From: Siniperca chuatsi
Lineage: Eukaryota > Chordata > Actinopteri > Centrarchiformes > Sinipercidae
Length of the DNA: 64,000 bases
Assembly: GCF_020085105.1 (NCBI RefSeq)
Contig: NC_058065.1
Coordinates: forward strand, 4,633,718-4,697,717
Reading direction: 5' to 3'
Of the stretch, positions 1 to 13,030 are shown piece by piece (the first letter of the stretch is position 1; each line of letters begins with the position of its first letter). The translations under genes and the position numbers were made by a program. A model generated the notes under the pieces. The model was not told the origin of the DNA. It saw only the letters and a list, made by a program, of their open reading frames with translations, and did no database searches.

Positions 1-1058
1 TAAACAACAAGTGACACCACAACAGAAACAACGACTGCAATGTCCACACCGGTGATTTTGCATGTTTTAAACCAATAATTGCAGATTGTTTCGTACTTTA
101 CATTATTGGCAACCATTTTCCATCTTCCAGGCATCAATAAGTTCAATCCATCCGCTGATGTCAGTATGTTTTGGAAATTCATCTTGCAGAGACTTGAAAC
201 ATGCCTGAGTTACAGCATTCATCACAGTAAACATCATGTCTACTTTTATTTTTGTTTGTTAGTTAATTGTTGCGTACTATTCAAATCAGTCAGCAAAAGT
301 ATGTTTACAGGTCTTGGGGAGCACTACCGCATATGTGAGAAAAGTTGCATAAAGTCTTTTGTGGCTCCAGACGGAGCTGCACAAAATCTGATAAATGTCC
401 TCAAGTAAAGTGATGTCAGCGTCGGTTGAGGCTGAAAACTACAAGTTTGAAAATAAAACAAATCTCGGGGTGTGGAGTTAAAAAGAAGTGAGCTTCCCAG
501 ACCTCTGTAGCCCGCTCCATATCTCTGCTGCAGGCTAGAGGCTCAAGGCTACATTAGCTGCTACTAGCACAACACTACTGAATCTCTGCCTGAACTGTCA
601 GCAGTCGAGTTGAATTGTGGGTAATGTAGGCATCAGGTTTTGACAAGGAAGAATGTGTGGAATAAAGAAAGACAATATGTCTGGTTCTGCCTACTCTAGT
701 CTATACAGTATATAGTCAATGTTAAATCAGTGAAGTACTCTTAACTTAAGTCCCTGCAGTTTTATTTTGGAGAAAAAAATTGATATTCAAACATTTAAAA
801 ACATTACAACATGGTTTGAAAAATGGTCAGCTGTAATGTAAAGTACTTGTGATTGCATTAAAAATGGCTAAAACATGCAAAATCAATCATTAGATGAGCA
901 AAGATATCCAAAACAGCAATAATGTGCTTGGACACGTGTGTTACTAAAGCAAACACCGCACAAACACACACAGACTAATGCTTAAACATTGAAAAAACGT
1001 GATATGGGATTAAAAATGTATCTTTTTAACTGGATACATTCTAACCCGCTGGGGTTAC
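1..1058 (-). other. col18a1: col18a1 intron downstream of long-form first exon (partial)
   Basis: This is non-coding sequence after the donor site GTAACC at 1058-1053 on the minus strand. I see no second exon and no collagen Gly-X-Y or laminin-G-like coding, so the next col18a1 exon must lie left of the window. Short open frames here have no protein character. Confidence 0.7.
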
Positions 1059-2025
1059 CTTTCCAGTTACTAACTGACACGCACGCAGGACGCCCGGGCT
1101 CATGCGCTCTTTCAGGCAGGAGGCGACACTCCACTGGGAGACGCCCGTTTTCCAGAGATGCCCAGCAGCTGTCCTGCAGCACCTGGCAGAAGCTACGACA
1201 GGGAAGGTGCAGGGGCTGGGTGGGTGAAGGGCACCTGGGCACCAGTAAGAGGCAGAGAAACCACTTTGCGCCATGGTGACACCCCGTCCTCGTGAGCCAC
1301 GCCCACTCCTGTAGGACCGCCCTCACCTCCTCCACAGATGTGTGGTTGAAAAAGTTGGGCAACGTAAAAGATTTTGGCTGCTTGCCAGAGCAAATGGACC
1401 AATCAGAAGGCACGGGAAGACAAGGTGAGTTAGAACCATTGATGCGACTATCAGGGGGGGATGGTGTGTAATCAGAAATGGAAAAATTTATTTTAGAAAC
1501 ATCACCAATAATCTTGGTTAAATTGCTAGGGAAGTCTTTATCACCTTCCAAGACCATCACTGATTCTACATCTGACCCAAGATCAGCCCCTGATCCTGAC
1601 CCAGACCCCTGGTCCACCCTCTCCCCTCTGAACCTGTTTAAATTACCAGTCATGTTAAGGTTAGCGCTCTCCACCTTCTCTGTCAGGCCTCCGTTAGTAG
1701 TCCTGGTGGTCGGGATCGCATCCCACGTCTTGACTAACTTACGGATTCCTGTGGCCACGTTGATGATTTCTTCCCCAACCCCGGATAATTCGTCATCCTC
1801 TTCCTCTTCCTCCTTCTTTGTGGCATTGGCTGTCGTGGTGGCACTTGTTGTTCCTGTTGGAGTTGTGGCACCTGTCGTTCCTGTTGGAGTTGTGGCACCT
1901 GTCGTTCCTGCTGGCGTCATCTCCGTTGGGGTCTCTGTGGTGGCTTCTGAATTAAAGAACCACCAGGCCTCCAAGCTCCCAGCACAGAGAACCAGGACAA
2001 GAAACCACGTCTGGATCCTCAACAT
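1059..2025 (-). CDS. col18a1: Collagen alpha-1(XVIII), long (frizzled-domain) isoform, first coding exon (5' partial gene)
   Basis: Collagen XVIII is a secreted basement-membrane multiplexin; its long N-terminal variants carry a frizzled-type cysteine-rich domain that can bind Wnt. The start codon at 2025-2023 gives a hydrophobic signal peptide (residues 1-20, ending SLEA). A WWFFNSE motif follows, then Thr/Pro-rich repeats (about 32-66) and an acidic run (71-79). A segment SGVGEEIINVATGIRKLV (81-98) matches the conserved pre-frizzled region of collagen XVIII. A Ser-Gly stretch that could carry glycosaminoglycan and several N-glycosylation sequons come next. The frizzled domain (about 201-320) has ten cysteines at 202, 212, 249, 258, 265, 276, 280, 287, 300 and 315. 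The open frame runs past the exon, but a good donor (AAAG/GTAACC) lies after residue 322, leaving phase 1. Collagenous and endostatin exons lie outside the window. Identification is strong from family knowledge; exon limits are inferred from splice signals. Confidence 0.9.
1843..1920 (-). repeat. col18a1: Coding 27-bp minisatellite in col18a1
   Basis: Just under three copies of a 27-bp unit encode a repeated TTGATTPTG peptide (residues about 41-60). The repeat length is a multiple of three, so copy-number changes keep the frame. The peptide is Thr/Pro-rich and likely O-glycosylated. Confidence 0.75.
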
Positions 2026-2450
2026 GCTGCTGGCTTCTGCAACAGTCCAAGTGTCTCAGCGTGCAGCAGCACTCCACACAGTGCTCTCACTGTTTCCCCA
2101 AGCGCCACCTGTTAGCCAGCCGGTCAACCGTTAAATCCAAGCTGCTCAAGGGCCACTGAGCATCCACTGAATGAAAACAGAGACTCTGCTCACACTCAGA
2201 AACCCTCCCTCTAGATCTCCCAGTGCATGGCTGCTGCCATCTCATGAAAAAGCACTTACATCGACTGGGGGGAGACCCACAGTGTGGAGGCAGGCTTGCT
2301 ACACTGATGATGGAAGTCATTGGTTACTCCGAGTTGCCCCAACACACACTAAAACTCCTCCCCTGTGTGAGTTGATGAGTGGGTCCCCTAAGACCTTTTC
2401 TTCAGCATGAAGAAAAAGCATGCAAGCATTCTTGTCACCATAATGACACA
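2026..2450 (-). promoter_or_regulatory. col18a1: Probable 5' UTR and internal promoter region of the long col18a1 form
   Basis: The sequence immediately upstream of the long-form start codon should carry its leader and promoter. In mammals COL18A1 uses a second promoter in front of the frizzled exon. I see no clear TATA box or CpG island, so the extent is a guess from position. Confidence 0.35.
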
Positions 2451-2849
2451 CCCGTCCTGCACAGAAATAACCTTACTAAAATATGGAGTTTTCAAATATA
2501 TATAGAGGCCATAATAAATAGGTTTAGTTCACATTGTGCTCAGAGTCTAAATTCCAAGTTGTCATGATGATATCGAAATGGGCAAGTATCTCAAGTGCAA
2601 CCTGCTCATCAGCAAGTATTTAAGAAACAGTAAGATGTTTACTATAAGTTTTTATTTAAAAAAATCAACATAGGTAGTAGCGATACACAAGCATGTAAAC
2701 AGTGTCTTTTCGTACAATTTTGGGTGTATCAACCCTAGACCAGCCAGAGGGTAAGGACTTAATAAATTCTCTTGAAAGCAAAGCATGCAGTCGTAAGCTC
2801 CTTTCACACATGCACTTCACTCTGTAAGTGTGCTAGCAATTTCACATCA

Positions 2850-3440
2850 GAGGAGTTTAATGCACTTGTCACTAAAAAGGAACAGGTCAAGGTATTTGCT
2901 TATTTTGATGAGTTAGATGAGAAGATCCATACCACAGTTGTATGTGTGCATTACGAGCCAGGAGGCAATTAGCTTAGCTAGCTAGCCTGGCTCCATCCAA
3001 AGGGAAAAAATACACCTACCAGCACCTCTAATTAACGCATAATATCTTGTTTGTTGATTTTGAACACAAACAGAAGTTTTACAGGGAGTTATGTACAGAT
3101 GGGCAGATGGATAATAGTCAAGAAATAGTTCCAGCATGTTGCTCCCCCTAGAACCACAAAATGTAATTTTTTTTTTTACATTTGTCCTTGTGTACAAATT
3201 AATTAAACAAGACACAATATGTTAATTTAATGAGCTTTAGAGGTGCTGGTATTTTTGAACTTTTGAAGGAGCTAGGCTAGCTGTTTCCCCCCTGCTTCCA
3301 GTCTTTATGCTAAGGTAAGCTAACTGGTTGCTGCCTGTAGCATGTACAGTATGCGAGTGGTATTGATCTTCTCATCTAACGCTCAACAAGAAAACAAATA
3401 CACGTATTAAAATCAGTTTAGCCAATTTTAAGTAGTTCTT
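2850..3440. repeat. Foldback (long inverted repeat) element, copy 1
   Basis: The block at about 2890-3050 (GATGAG...AAGATCCATACCA, then CTAGCCTGGCTCC) reappears in inverse orientation at about 3225-3400 (GCTAGGCTAGCTG...GTATTGATCTTCTCATC). The arms flank about 170 bp of different sequence. Related copies occur near 7.0 kb, 8.6 kb and 53.0 kb, so it is a dispersed, non-coding foldback family. Confidence 0.7.
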
Positions 3441-3871
3441 CTCATGTCAGATCAGTCCATAAACATTTTTCTTTTTTTTTTTCTCCCTTGCAGTGTGGGA
3501 CAAAAGAGGGAACAAACAAAAATTGCAATACAATTTCACCCCATCAGTTTCCTGAAAATTTCATATCGTTATTTTTCAAATCCCCACTGTCTTGCAGCAG
3601 CAGTGTGACCGCTTGTCTCGACTTCAAAATGACAAATGTGCAAGAAACGGGCTTTTTCGGTTATAGTCCTGTCATTTAGGGAATAAAACCATAAGGCACG
3701 TTTTAAGAAACAGAGAGCTACACTTGAAAACCCAAAAGCCATTACAGATAGATTAAGCCAGCAATGTTTGACCTACACTGTATATTCCATGTCTAAAAGG
3801 GAAAGAGAAGTTGGATTTCATTGGTGAGGTTGGCATAAAATGTATATATAAGAATAAATGCAAATAAAAGA

Positions 3872-4100
3872 GCTGTGGTTCCCTACCTGGGGGTAAGACC
3901 CCACAAGAGGTTGCAAGATTAATCTAACAGGTCGCCAGATGAATACCAGGGTAGGAAATACACAAAATCATTCTCTCTCATTTGCATATTTGTTGTTCTT
4001 CAGGCCACTAAGATTTACTTGAGACATGGGTTAACAAGTGCACATGGCTTTGTATTAAGGAGACACAAGAAAAAAATAAGGTTGAAAAGCACTGGAATAA
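3872..4100. repeat. Dispersed repeat, GTGGTTCCC-type
   Basis: A segment beginning CTGTGGTTCCCTACCTGG with CCCC/GACC-rich text resembles the repeat at 54.15-54.39 kb (AGTGGTTCCCAACC). It has no coding content and is probably a non-autonomous DNA-transposon or SINE fragment. Confidence 0.45.
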
Positions 4101-6989
4101 TGGACACAGCAGCTGATGTCAGCTGTCAATGTTGAGACTGACACCAAGAAATGACCTGCAGCCGAAGAGAAATGATTTCAGTTTGCTGTTTCAAACAACA
4201 ACACAAAGGAAAAGAGGGCTTCGGAAAAAAAGGGGTGTTCAAAGAGTGGAAAACCCAGTCACAAGTACTACAAACTCAAATTTCTGGTACTTTGTGATAT
4301 ATATGTGTATATATTTTGATTAACAGCAGCAGTAGTGTGAGGGATGACTGATAGACAGCAGCTGAGAAAGTGTGCAGGCCTGGGAGGGCGTATCTGATTG
4401 GATCGATGTCTTAAGCTACACTCCCGGGGGACCGACTCCATTGCCTCATCGGAGAAAATCCTTGGAAAATGTACCACTTCCAGGTTCTCACAGATGGGCG
4501 ATAAGAGGAGGGAGGGATCCCCCCACCAACATACCCATCTTCTCCCAGGCCGCCTCCTTCTCCACACTGCCCTGCGTACCCCCATCATCCAGCTACCCGT
4601 CGCATTTGCCAAGCAAGGACATCCAGCTGTTACACATTCCAGCCCTCAGACCTCCCACACCCACGCTGCATGACATTTGGAGGTTTGGAAACTGCCACAT
4701 CTTGATAATTTGAGCATTCATACAACGCCGCTACTGCTGTCAGCATGTGCGCTAAATACATTCTGCCGGATACTGAACAGGACTGAATGAAAATAGCAGC
4801 TAATTCTTCAGTTTAAGTAACAGATAGGATGCTTTGGGGAGTGTATGAAAGCCAGCTGTCAGAGATGGTGAAAATGCGATAAAGTGCTTTGGCTCAGAAG
4901 TCTACAAAGACAACATTATGCGAGTCAGTGGATCAGCTGTTCTTCAAAGCCCCTCTTAACAGTTTGATCAAGTGAATCTTGACTCGTTAAACTTTTTAAG
5001 GTGGATGCTTTACACTTAACTCTGCATTAAGACAAGTTAAGTTGATTATCAGCAGATCAGAAATGGAAAAGTAAATAATCTTCCAATCTGCCCCATTAAA
5101 ATTGCCCGTTTGTAGTCCCACAAATCGGTTATAATAAGAATACAAATCATATGCCTAAATAATACATAACTAATACATGGGTATTGGTGATTTAAATGCA
5201 AAAATTGGCATATCATGAATTCCTGTTGCTCACCATTAAGGAATGATGAATTCATGTGATGAGTTAATGGATCATCACTCAAACGACTGTAATTTCATAC
5301 ATGAAATTATATGCCAATATGAGCTGTTCATCATGCAGCAACATGTACATGTTTGCATCTGACCACCAGTTTGATAAAAACAGCTTCATATATTTCTATG
5401 AGAACAAGTGGTTTTCTACTTTCAGAGAGGCTGATCAAATGCATGTCTGAAATGCCCTTTTCTATGTATTATAACAGGATTTCAGCACTTTTGGTGTCAT
5501 TGGTGGAGTTACATTTGTCAGGTGAACACAAACATGACTCCAAATGAATGTTAATGTTGCTCGATATCTGCTGGAATAGAAAACAGTTTGCTAACAAGTG
5601 GCCACAAAAGTAACTGCAGGTCTGAATATCAAAATTCCCAAAAATGGAATACAAAAATCAATGCGATGAAAATTCTGATGTAAATTGGATTTTATAAATA
5701 CCATTTGCTGCACAAACATTCCTAAATTTAACCATTTCAGGTGTTTTTTAAGCAACTATGAGGAACTCTGATACATAATTGGCAGCTCATTTGCACTTTC
5801 TCCCAATTTTTAGCTTAGATTTCTATTACCAGAAGCACTTTTTTGAGCTGTGCTCATCGCAAGGGACCTTGGTTATTATTAACTATGGTGAACACAAGAA
5901 CAGTGTGTTCTCAGCTTTGGATGCATGGGACAAAACCGCACAAAATCCAGTTGAAAATTATCATAACTGCTCTGCTCTACTTAGCAACGTGTGGACATTT
6001 ATTGGGGGTGAAAATTGACAAAATCTGAAAACAATGAGCCTTCACTGTATTCTGACAGCACAAGAGATGTATTTATATACAAAAACAAAGCACGGAAAAC
6101 TCACTGACAAATAATGCAGTAATTACCAAAAGCAATTACGGAGACTGTGTTTAAGGAAAAACTAGACTTCCTGTCTAGTTTCTTTTCTTGCCTATGCTGA
6201 TTGTGCCATGAGATTTCTTTCTTTCCTTCTCCACAGCAGAAAAATAAAAAGCATCACATGCATCAAAAACATCAGAAATTGGTAGTTTATGAAATTTCCT
6301 TAAAAAAAAGTAGATATTTTTGACATGAAAAAGCATTATTCCTATTACCCGAGAGAAAACATGCTAAACTAAACACAGACTTTGAATATTAAAACTCTAG
6401 TAAGATATTTCTCAAAACACACAGATCTTCCCAGATGTTTGTGTTCATGTCCAACACACTAGTCACCATAAATGCCCTGCAGACTCTCCCACATACACGT
6501 GAACCCCCTACTCTGTGTTTCCTACACTTTTCATCGCTGCTCTGACCTGCACAGGGCCACGAGTCGGGTAAGTAAACACACCACAGCATTATGCTTCAGA
6601 GAGTTAGTGAACGTCAGTTTATGAACACCTGGTGCTTTCCATTCGGAGCATTATACACACTCACACATACATATGCATACCGCTATATACAATACATTCC
6701 AGTACTACAGCTGCACTTTAAAGCTCCAGTGGGATTGTGATGTCTACTTAAAGGAAATATTTCCTCCTTAAACAGTCAGATATCATCAGTTTGTGACATT
6801 TACTGCATTTTTCCACTTTCTCCCAAACTGCCTCTTCTACTGTGAGTCTTTAAATCTCCCAGAATGCCTTTCAGCAACCCCCAGAAAGTATGCGTCGTCT
6901 GAATATGCTGATTGTATTTTGGTAGGAAGCCCTCAAGATGTTTTCTGCAACTTTTTAAAATTATTATTTCCTGAAAACCTCTACCCGGA

Positions 6990-7170
6990 GATGCTGGTCG
7001 GCAGATTTTGTTACTTTCAGAAGGGCCAGGCTAACTGTTTCCCCCTGTTACCAGTCTTTGTGCTAAGCTACGCTAACAACCTGGCTGTAGCTCATATTTA
7101 GCATACACACGAGAGTGGTATCAATCTTCTCATCTAACTCTGGAAAAGAAAGGGAATACACGTATCTCCA
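6990..7170. repeat. Partial copy of the foldback element family
   Basis: The text AGGCTAACTGTTTCCCCC, CAGTCTTTGTGCTAAGC and GTATCAATCTTCTCATC matches one arm of the elements at 3.2 kb and 53 kb. Confidence 0.6.
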
Positions 7171-7189
7171 CAGATGTCAAAATATTCCT

Positions 7190-7450
7190 TTCAGGGCTGC
7201 AACAAACTATTATTTTCATTATCAATTAATCTCGATTAATTGATTAAAATGTAAAAACAAATTAGTGAAGAATATCCATCACAAGTTTAAAAAAGACAAA
7301 ATCTGCAAATATTCATGTTTGAAAAGCTGCAACCATTTATTTTTTTTTGGGCATTTTTGCTTTAAAAATGACTTAAACAATGAATCGATCAATATAGTTG
7401 CCCATTAATTTTCTGTCAAACGATGAATCGATTAATCAATTAATTCCTTT
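7190..7450. repeat. GATTAAT-type dispersed repeat
   Basis: The segment starts GGGCTGCAACAAACTATTAT and carries repeated ATTAATCGATTAATTG motifs. Related segments recur at 12.7, 21.8, 41.5, 41.9, 50.1, 56.9, 57.1 and 57.8 kb. Confidence 0.65.
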
Positions 7451-8177
7451 AAGGTAGAAGAACCATCTTGGTCTCAGTTGTAAGCTTAGAAACTTGGGAA
7501 GTTTTAGTGAGTGGTATTGTAATATATATATTGTATATGGCTTTTTAAATGTTACCTCGCTAATGTCTTTAATCTCTTATTTTATTTTGAATTAATTTCA
7601 TTCAAATAGTTCTTATCTGTTTTCTTGTCTCATCAGTCTTGTATAAATAAATCTTATTGACAAAAAAGTTCCAGAAAACACGAGCTCACAGTCTAATTAC
7701 TGAGCTCTTTGGTGTGTTTTGGCCATGCCACCAATAACTTCTACCCTACTGCTGCAGTCAACACATGAGCATGTGTGTTTTATGGTTAAAGAACATACAT
7801 CTGAGCGTGTGAACTGTGGGGTATTCCTCTGGGAAACAAGTACGGTGAGACAGAAACATGATACACCAAACAGAGAGACGACGAAGCTGTCGGGCCTGAG
7901 AAACCCTAACAGGGTGGATCTTTTAAATTTCTTAGATAAAAGGATTGTGGATGAGAAGTTGGTGGTCTGTGCGATTACTGTCTGAGTGCAGCAGTTGTAA
8001 AGATGGAAATGCAACCAATCACTATCTGATTATATCCTGGTGACAGGTATGAACCTCCTCCTCCTCCTCACGGTGTCGGACAGAGACAGAATCCCTTATA
8101 TGGAGATTTTAATCAATTAAAACACAACAGTCTTAACAAGAGCTCAAAACTCTTTAAACTGAATGCACTAATACAAA

Positions 8178-8232
8178 AACACACACACACACACACACAC
8201 ACACTGACACACACACAAACACACACACACTC
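8178..8232. repeat. CA microsatellite
   Basis: Interrupted (CA)n tract, broken by CTGA and AA. Confidence 0.95.
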
Positions 8233-8464
8233 ATAAGTCCCCTGACAGTCTTACAGCTCTGGGGGAATCTGGTTGCCATGACAATTAGTTGAGGTTAGGG
8301 AGATTTAGACACTGGTAATTTAGCACAGCTGCACTCCCTCTTTCTTTTTACCTCTTTTCCTCTCTCGCTCTCTCTCAAACAAATATCCTGCAATGCTGTA
8401 AGGCAAAGCAACACATTCTCACTCATTTCTAAGACTTCAAAACTTCATTCACAATCTATCCTGC

Positions 8465-8832
8465 ATGGCCATAAGTATGTGGACACATCTGTGCACCTCT
8501 ATTTCTGGTCTGGGGTTGTTTTTTTATGGTTTGGGCTCCATAGCGCCAATTAAGGGAAATCTTAAAAGAAAAGTTTGACATTTTGGGAAATACGCTTATT
8601 TGTTTTCTTGCGGAGAGCTAGATGAGAGGTTAAACATCCCTCTCGTGTCTGTAAGGTAAATAAAAAGCTACAGCCAGCAGCCGGCTCACTTTCCCAGTTT
8701 GGTTTGGAAGAACTTGACTGAACTCAACCCCGTCCAACACCTTTGGGATGAATGCCTTGGAATGAGATGTTCAACAATCACATGTGGGCGTAATGTTCAG
8801 TTGTCCACATACTTTTGGCCATGTAGGTTATG
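8465..8832. mobile_element. Decayed Tc1/mariner-like element with nested foldback fragment
   Basis: Inverse ends are visible: ATGGCCATAAGTATGTGGAC at the left and TGTCCACATACTTTTGGCCA at the right. Near 8724-8755 the plus strand can be read as LNPVQHLWDE, the signature of a Tc1/mariner transposase C-terminal block, but the frame is not open. At about 8568-8690 a fragment of the foldback repeat family interrupts it. Confidence 0.65.
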
Positions 8833-11800
8833 TATTCATGTACTTGCAGTACTTCCGTGAACCAGAGGATGGCAGCAGCACAGAGGCTGCAGGGGTCAGC
8901 CCTACTATGATTTCTTTTACCAGAAGCACTTTCTGAGCATTGCAAAAGGGCCTTGTATACTATGGTTAAACGTGTTTTCTCGCAGCTGGATACACAACAA
9001 CTTGTGGATGCATGGAGACAAAATCTGAGACCAAAAAAAAGATTAAATGTGGTTGAAAATCAGCTTAAACTGATCTGCTATTTTTAAAAATGATTATTTA
9101 TTCATTATTTTCATACATAACGAAAGCACAAAAATGAAAATGGTGCATAAAACAAGCACGGAAAACTGTTCAGGAAAAAACTCCAGTTTTGGTCATTGTG
9201 TTCATGCTCTTTCTACGGAGTCAAAAAAGTACCAAGAATTAATGAGTTAATTTGGTCCCAGCACAGCTGACTCAGTGGATATAAGATGTCTTTAATGCTG
9301 TGTAAAAGTCAAAAGAATTAAGATGAAATTCTGCCACCTGTTGTCTGAAGTCTGGAGTGCTACGGAGATAAACTAATGAGCAAAGAAAGAAACAAAATTA
9401 ACCAAATCTGCACTAAAATATATGTAAAATGGTTTAAATCTCACACTATTACAAACCTAGAAATCTTTCCATCATGGCAGTAAATCACTGACACTCCTTA
9501 CAGATTTCTATCTTTGCCTGCTGTGCTTTCCTGTTATCAAATAACTCAAATTCTTCAGAGCGAAGACACAAAAAAAGTCCCCTGTGGGGCATCTTGGCAG
9601 AAGCTCTGCGAGAAATCAACACCCATGACACTCCTCCCTCTCCCCTCCCTGGTCCTTACACCCTGCGGTATGTCGAAGTGGGTTTTTGGCACAGACAGAA
9701 GCAGGGCATTTTCAGACGAGAGGGTGTGAGACGGTTCATGTCGGTCCCTTATCGAGCCTCAATGCACAATTCACAAAGCAACACGGGAGCTCGAAGACAA
9801 GACAGTTGACTCCTTGTGTGGAGAATCCTAATCGCTGAATGAGGACATTTGTTGTAGAGACCAGGCAGCAAAGAATAACGGGTGGCGGTGAGTATGGTGG
9901 CTTCTTTTGAATGTGAGAAAGCCAAAAGAAATGAGAAGCTTTGTTCCAGGAAGAGCAGATAAACACTGTCGCCTCCTCTAATGAAGTGACTGACAGCAGA
10001 AAATTAAAAGCAATAATGGAGCTTTTTAAGTGGATAATTTTAGTTTTGTGTTGACAAAAATGTTAATGGATCCTCCATGTTTTTCAGCGCTCTGATCTCA
10101 CCTGTCAGAGGTACATTTTTGCAGCATGAGCCCGAAGAGATGTGACATTCAAGTCAAGTGCAAAGACCCGTAACTCGAGGCCTCGGTTTAAATTCCTGCA
10201 GCCCAGATATTGCACTCGAGGGCAAGTACTGTTCATAACCCCGCTAATGCTCACAGTGAGTCATAAACTGTCTCACCCAAAACCACAGAGACTCGTACAG
10301 AGCAGCTACTGTATCATCTAACCGCTCAACCTTCATCCAAAATATGACGTCAACGCAGAAATCAAAGCTGCGTCAGACTGGATCTTTATCCCCAGTTCCA
10401 CTTGTCATTTCAAATGTCAGTTTCAGATTGGATTTGATTGTACAGTATGTGCAGACAACGCTGAAAACGCCATTTTCCCTTGTCGCTTTAATGAGACTTT
10501 CAGTGTAACTTTAGCTGCCGTTATAACTAGGACAGAGGAGACAGGCCATGGATGTATTATGAAAATCAGACAGCAAGTGGACATTTCCACAGACTGCTTA
10601 CTGACGTAGTTACACTATGGGAGGAGTAAAGATTATGTATGAGTCTTGGAGAGACGGAGATACTTTTACACCTTTTCAACATCTGGCTGCAATGTGTGTC
10701 AGATTTCCGTCTTGAAAGCTTCTTGGATGCGTTTAAGCTTTTTTGAGACGCATGAAGTGTAAATGGGGTCTCAGATTTCAACCATCCAGCATTGAAGAAG
10801 AGCTTCTCTTACTATCTGAAGAAAACTGTAGATTTAACAGATTTGGACAAATAAAATTTTGGTTTGAACCCTTCTCCACCAAAGCTTAAAAGCAAAATAT
10901 TGTTAAAACTATACCTTTGAGACAACAGGTGATGCTTCGTAAGTGTGGAATAAATGACGAAACAAGCAGAAAATCCTCGTGACATGTCAGTAAAACAAAC
11001 ACCTGCATCTGTCAACACTTTCTTCAGGCACATGATATTTGCATAAATCTGATGTGACCTTGAAGATGATTGATCCTTAACCTAGCACATTCCTGCATGT
11101 CATTTTGACACCTGTCCTCAAATGAAAAGAACGGACGTGCATCATTTCACATGTCACTCCCTCCAGCAATTCACTGGAGTAGCTGCTAAATATTGTGCAG
11201 TAGAGTGAGTAGCTCCACACACAAAAAAAGTGTTTTCACTTCCAAATAAGCAGTTCAGATAACCTGGTTAAATGTGCGATTTGTTTACAACCTGACGGCT
11301 CGTTTCGCTTCCCTTTATGGACCCATAAATTAAGGACAGATGGCCAAAACTAAAAATCCCAGGCTGTTATCCTTTAGGTTTTCAATTATGACTTAAAAGG
11401 TTAAATGTCTATTTTTGCCCTTTTTTTTAACAGACACAAGAGAGAACTACACATAGGCCCCCACCCTGATTCACCCACCGACATACAAAAAGACACGGTC
11501 TTTAAAAAATGAATAACCTTAACTGTGCTAGCTGAAGAAAAGGTTTCATGTTTTAGCCATTTTCTTTTCTGCCCTTTGGTGGATGCTTTTATTCAAAGAA
11601 CTACACATTTGTGTGTGCAGTCTTAGCATCTGTGGCTTGAAACTGCTGGTTCTTTGTCTGCCATTTTGCCTTCATTCGATAGTGACAGCAGTGTAGATAC
11701 AGACAGGAGAAGTGGGGAGCGAGAGAAAGGTCTCAGGCTGGAATCGAACCATTAATGAGCTGCTTAAAAGACTACTCCACTGATTTTCTACTCATTATGA

Positions 11801-12654
11801 GCAACACTTGCATCACCTTCACTCATATCCCTGATGTGACCTGAACGCAGCGCCAACAAACAACCATAAACGAACTTCACGCACAAGCGGAATTCATTCA
11901 TTAATCTCTGCACGGTAAATCTGCATGTCAGTAAAACTCAACAAAGTGAGGACCGGCCTGTGAGCTTTGTCAGTGTCACTTCCTGGCTGATTTAGAGCAG
12001 CGTAAATCAACCTTGGCAGTTGGCCAACCCCTCTGGATGATATGGGCACAGAGCCTGTTTGGCCTCCATGGTGGAAATGATTAAAAACGCTTCCTCCTCA
12101 AGACACTCACAAGTGCCATACAAAGCATGTTGCTGCCTAAATGGAAACGATGACAATGGGAGTCGCCTCCGGTTCGGGTTGAGGACAGTTCAGCCTTAAG
12201 TCTTTGCACGCAGAAACGCAGAAAGGTTTCACCGTAAAAGCAGCTTCACAGCCTGTAAAGTTTTTTTTTATGTTAGTCAGAAATTAGTGAGCCAGTAAAT
12301 AAAGCGATGAATGTCTGTTGTGAACAAAAAGCTTCTGTGTCTGAGGGTTGGGCGCAGTCAGAGGTATCATGGCCTGTGCTGGTGCATTCAAGTGCAAGGA
12401 GGATACTTAAGGCCTTTTATAAGAAACTAGCTTCAGGCTGACTCTTTGGCTAAAGTTTACCTCCTTTAGCCCTGTGGCGTTATAGGTTATATCACACAGA
12501 GGCTAGTAAACAACGTTACATATTCTTACCATCAGTTTTTAAGGGTTGAAAAACTAAGCGTAAAAGTAACCTGCAACATTAACATTTTACTCTTTAAAGC
12601 TCATTAGGGTATATTTTATTGATCCTGTTTTTAGAAAAATGACTTTATTAAAAG

Positions 12655-13030
12655 TGAAAAAACTCCCACACTCACTGAAATATATATATATATATAAATA
12701 TACAGTGTATATTTACACCTGATGAAAGCTGTTTACACTGAAATGGAGCTGAAACAATTAGTCAATTAATTGATTTGCAACTATTTTGATAATCAGTTAG
12801 TTCAGATAATCAGGTTTTTTTTTAAAACAAAAAGGCCAAACATTTGATGGCTTTAGCTTCTTAAGTGTGATCATTCGCTGCGTTTCCTGCTCTTCCATTA
12901 CATTAAACTGAATATCTTTGGTTTTTGGACTAAACATTTGATTTGACGTCACCTTGAAAACTGTCATTGGCCAAAAATGATAATGAAATAATTGTAAGTT
13001 GCAGCTTATTGACCCTTTTTGTTCAGAAAA
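12655..13030. repeat. TA-rich tract plus GATTAAT-type repeat
   Basis: A short (TA)n tract at about 12681-12697 is followed by a copy of the dispersed repeat (GAGCTGAAACAATTAGTC ... ATTGACCC). Confidence 0.55.

Noticed and set aside
1478..2134. 218-codon plus-strand open frame over the col18a1 exon
   Set aside because: It is the antisense shadow of the frizzled-isoform exon. The minus frame has signal peptide, ten frizzled cysteines and a proper donor, whereas the plus frame is low-complexity Ser/Val/Pro.
8178..8232. CRISPR or other short regularly spaced repeats
   Set aside because: All short regular repeats seen are microsatellites or minisatellites in a vertebrate genome. There are no spacers of constant length.
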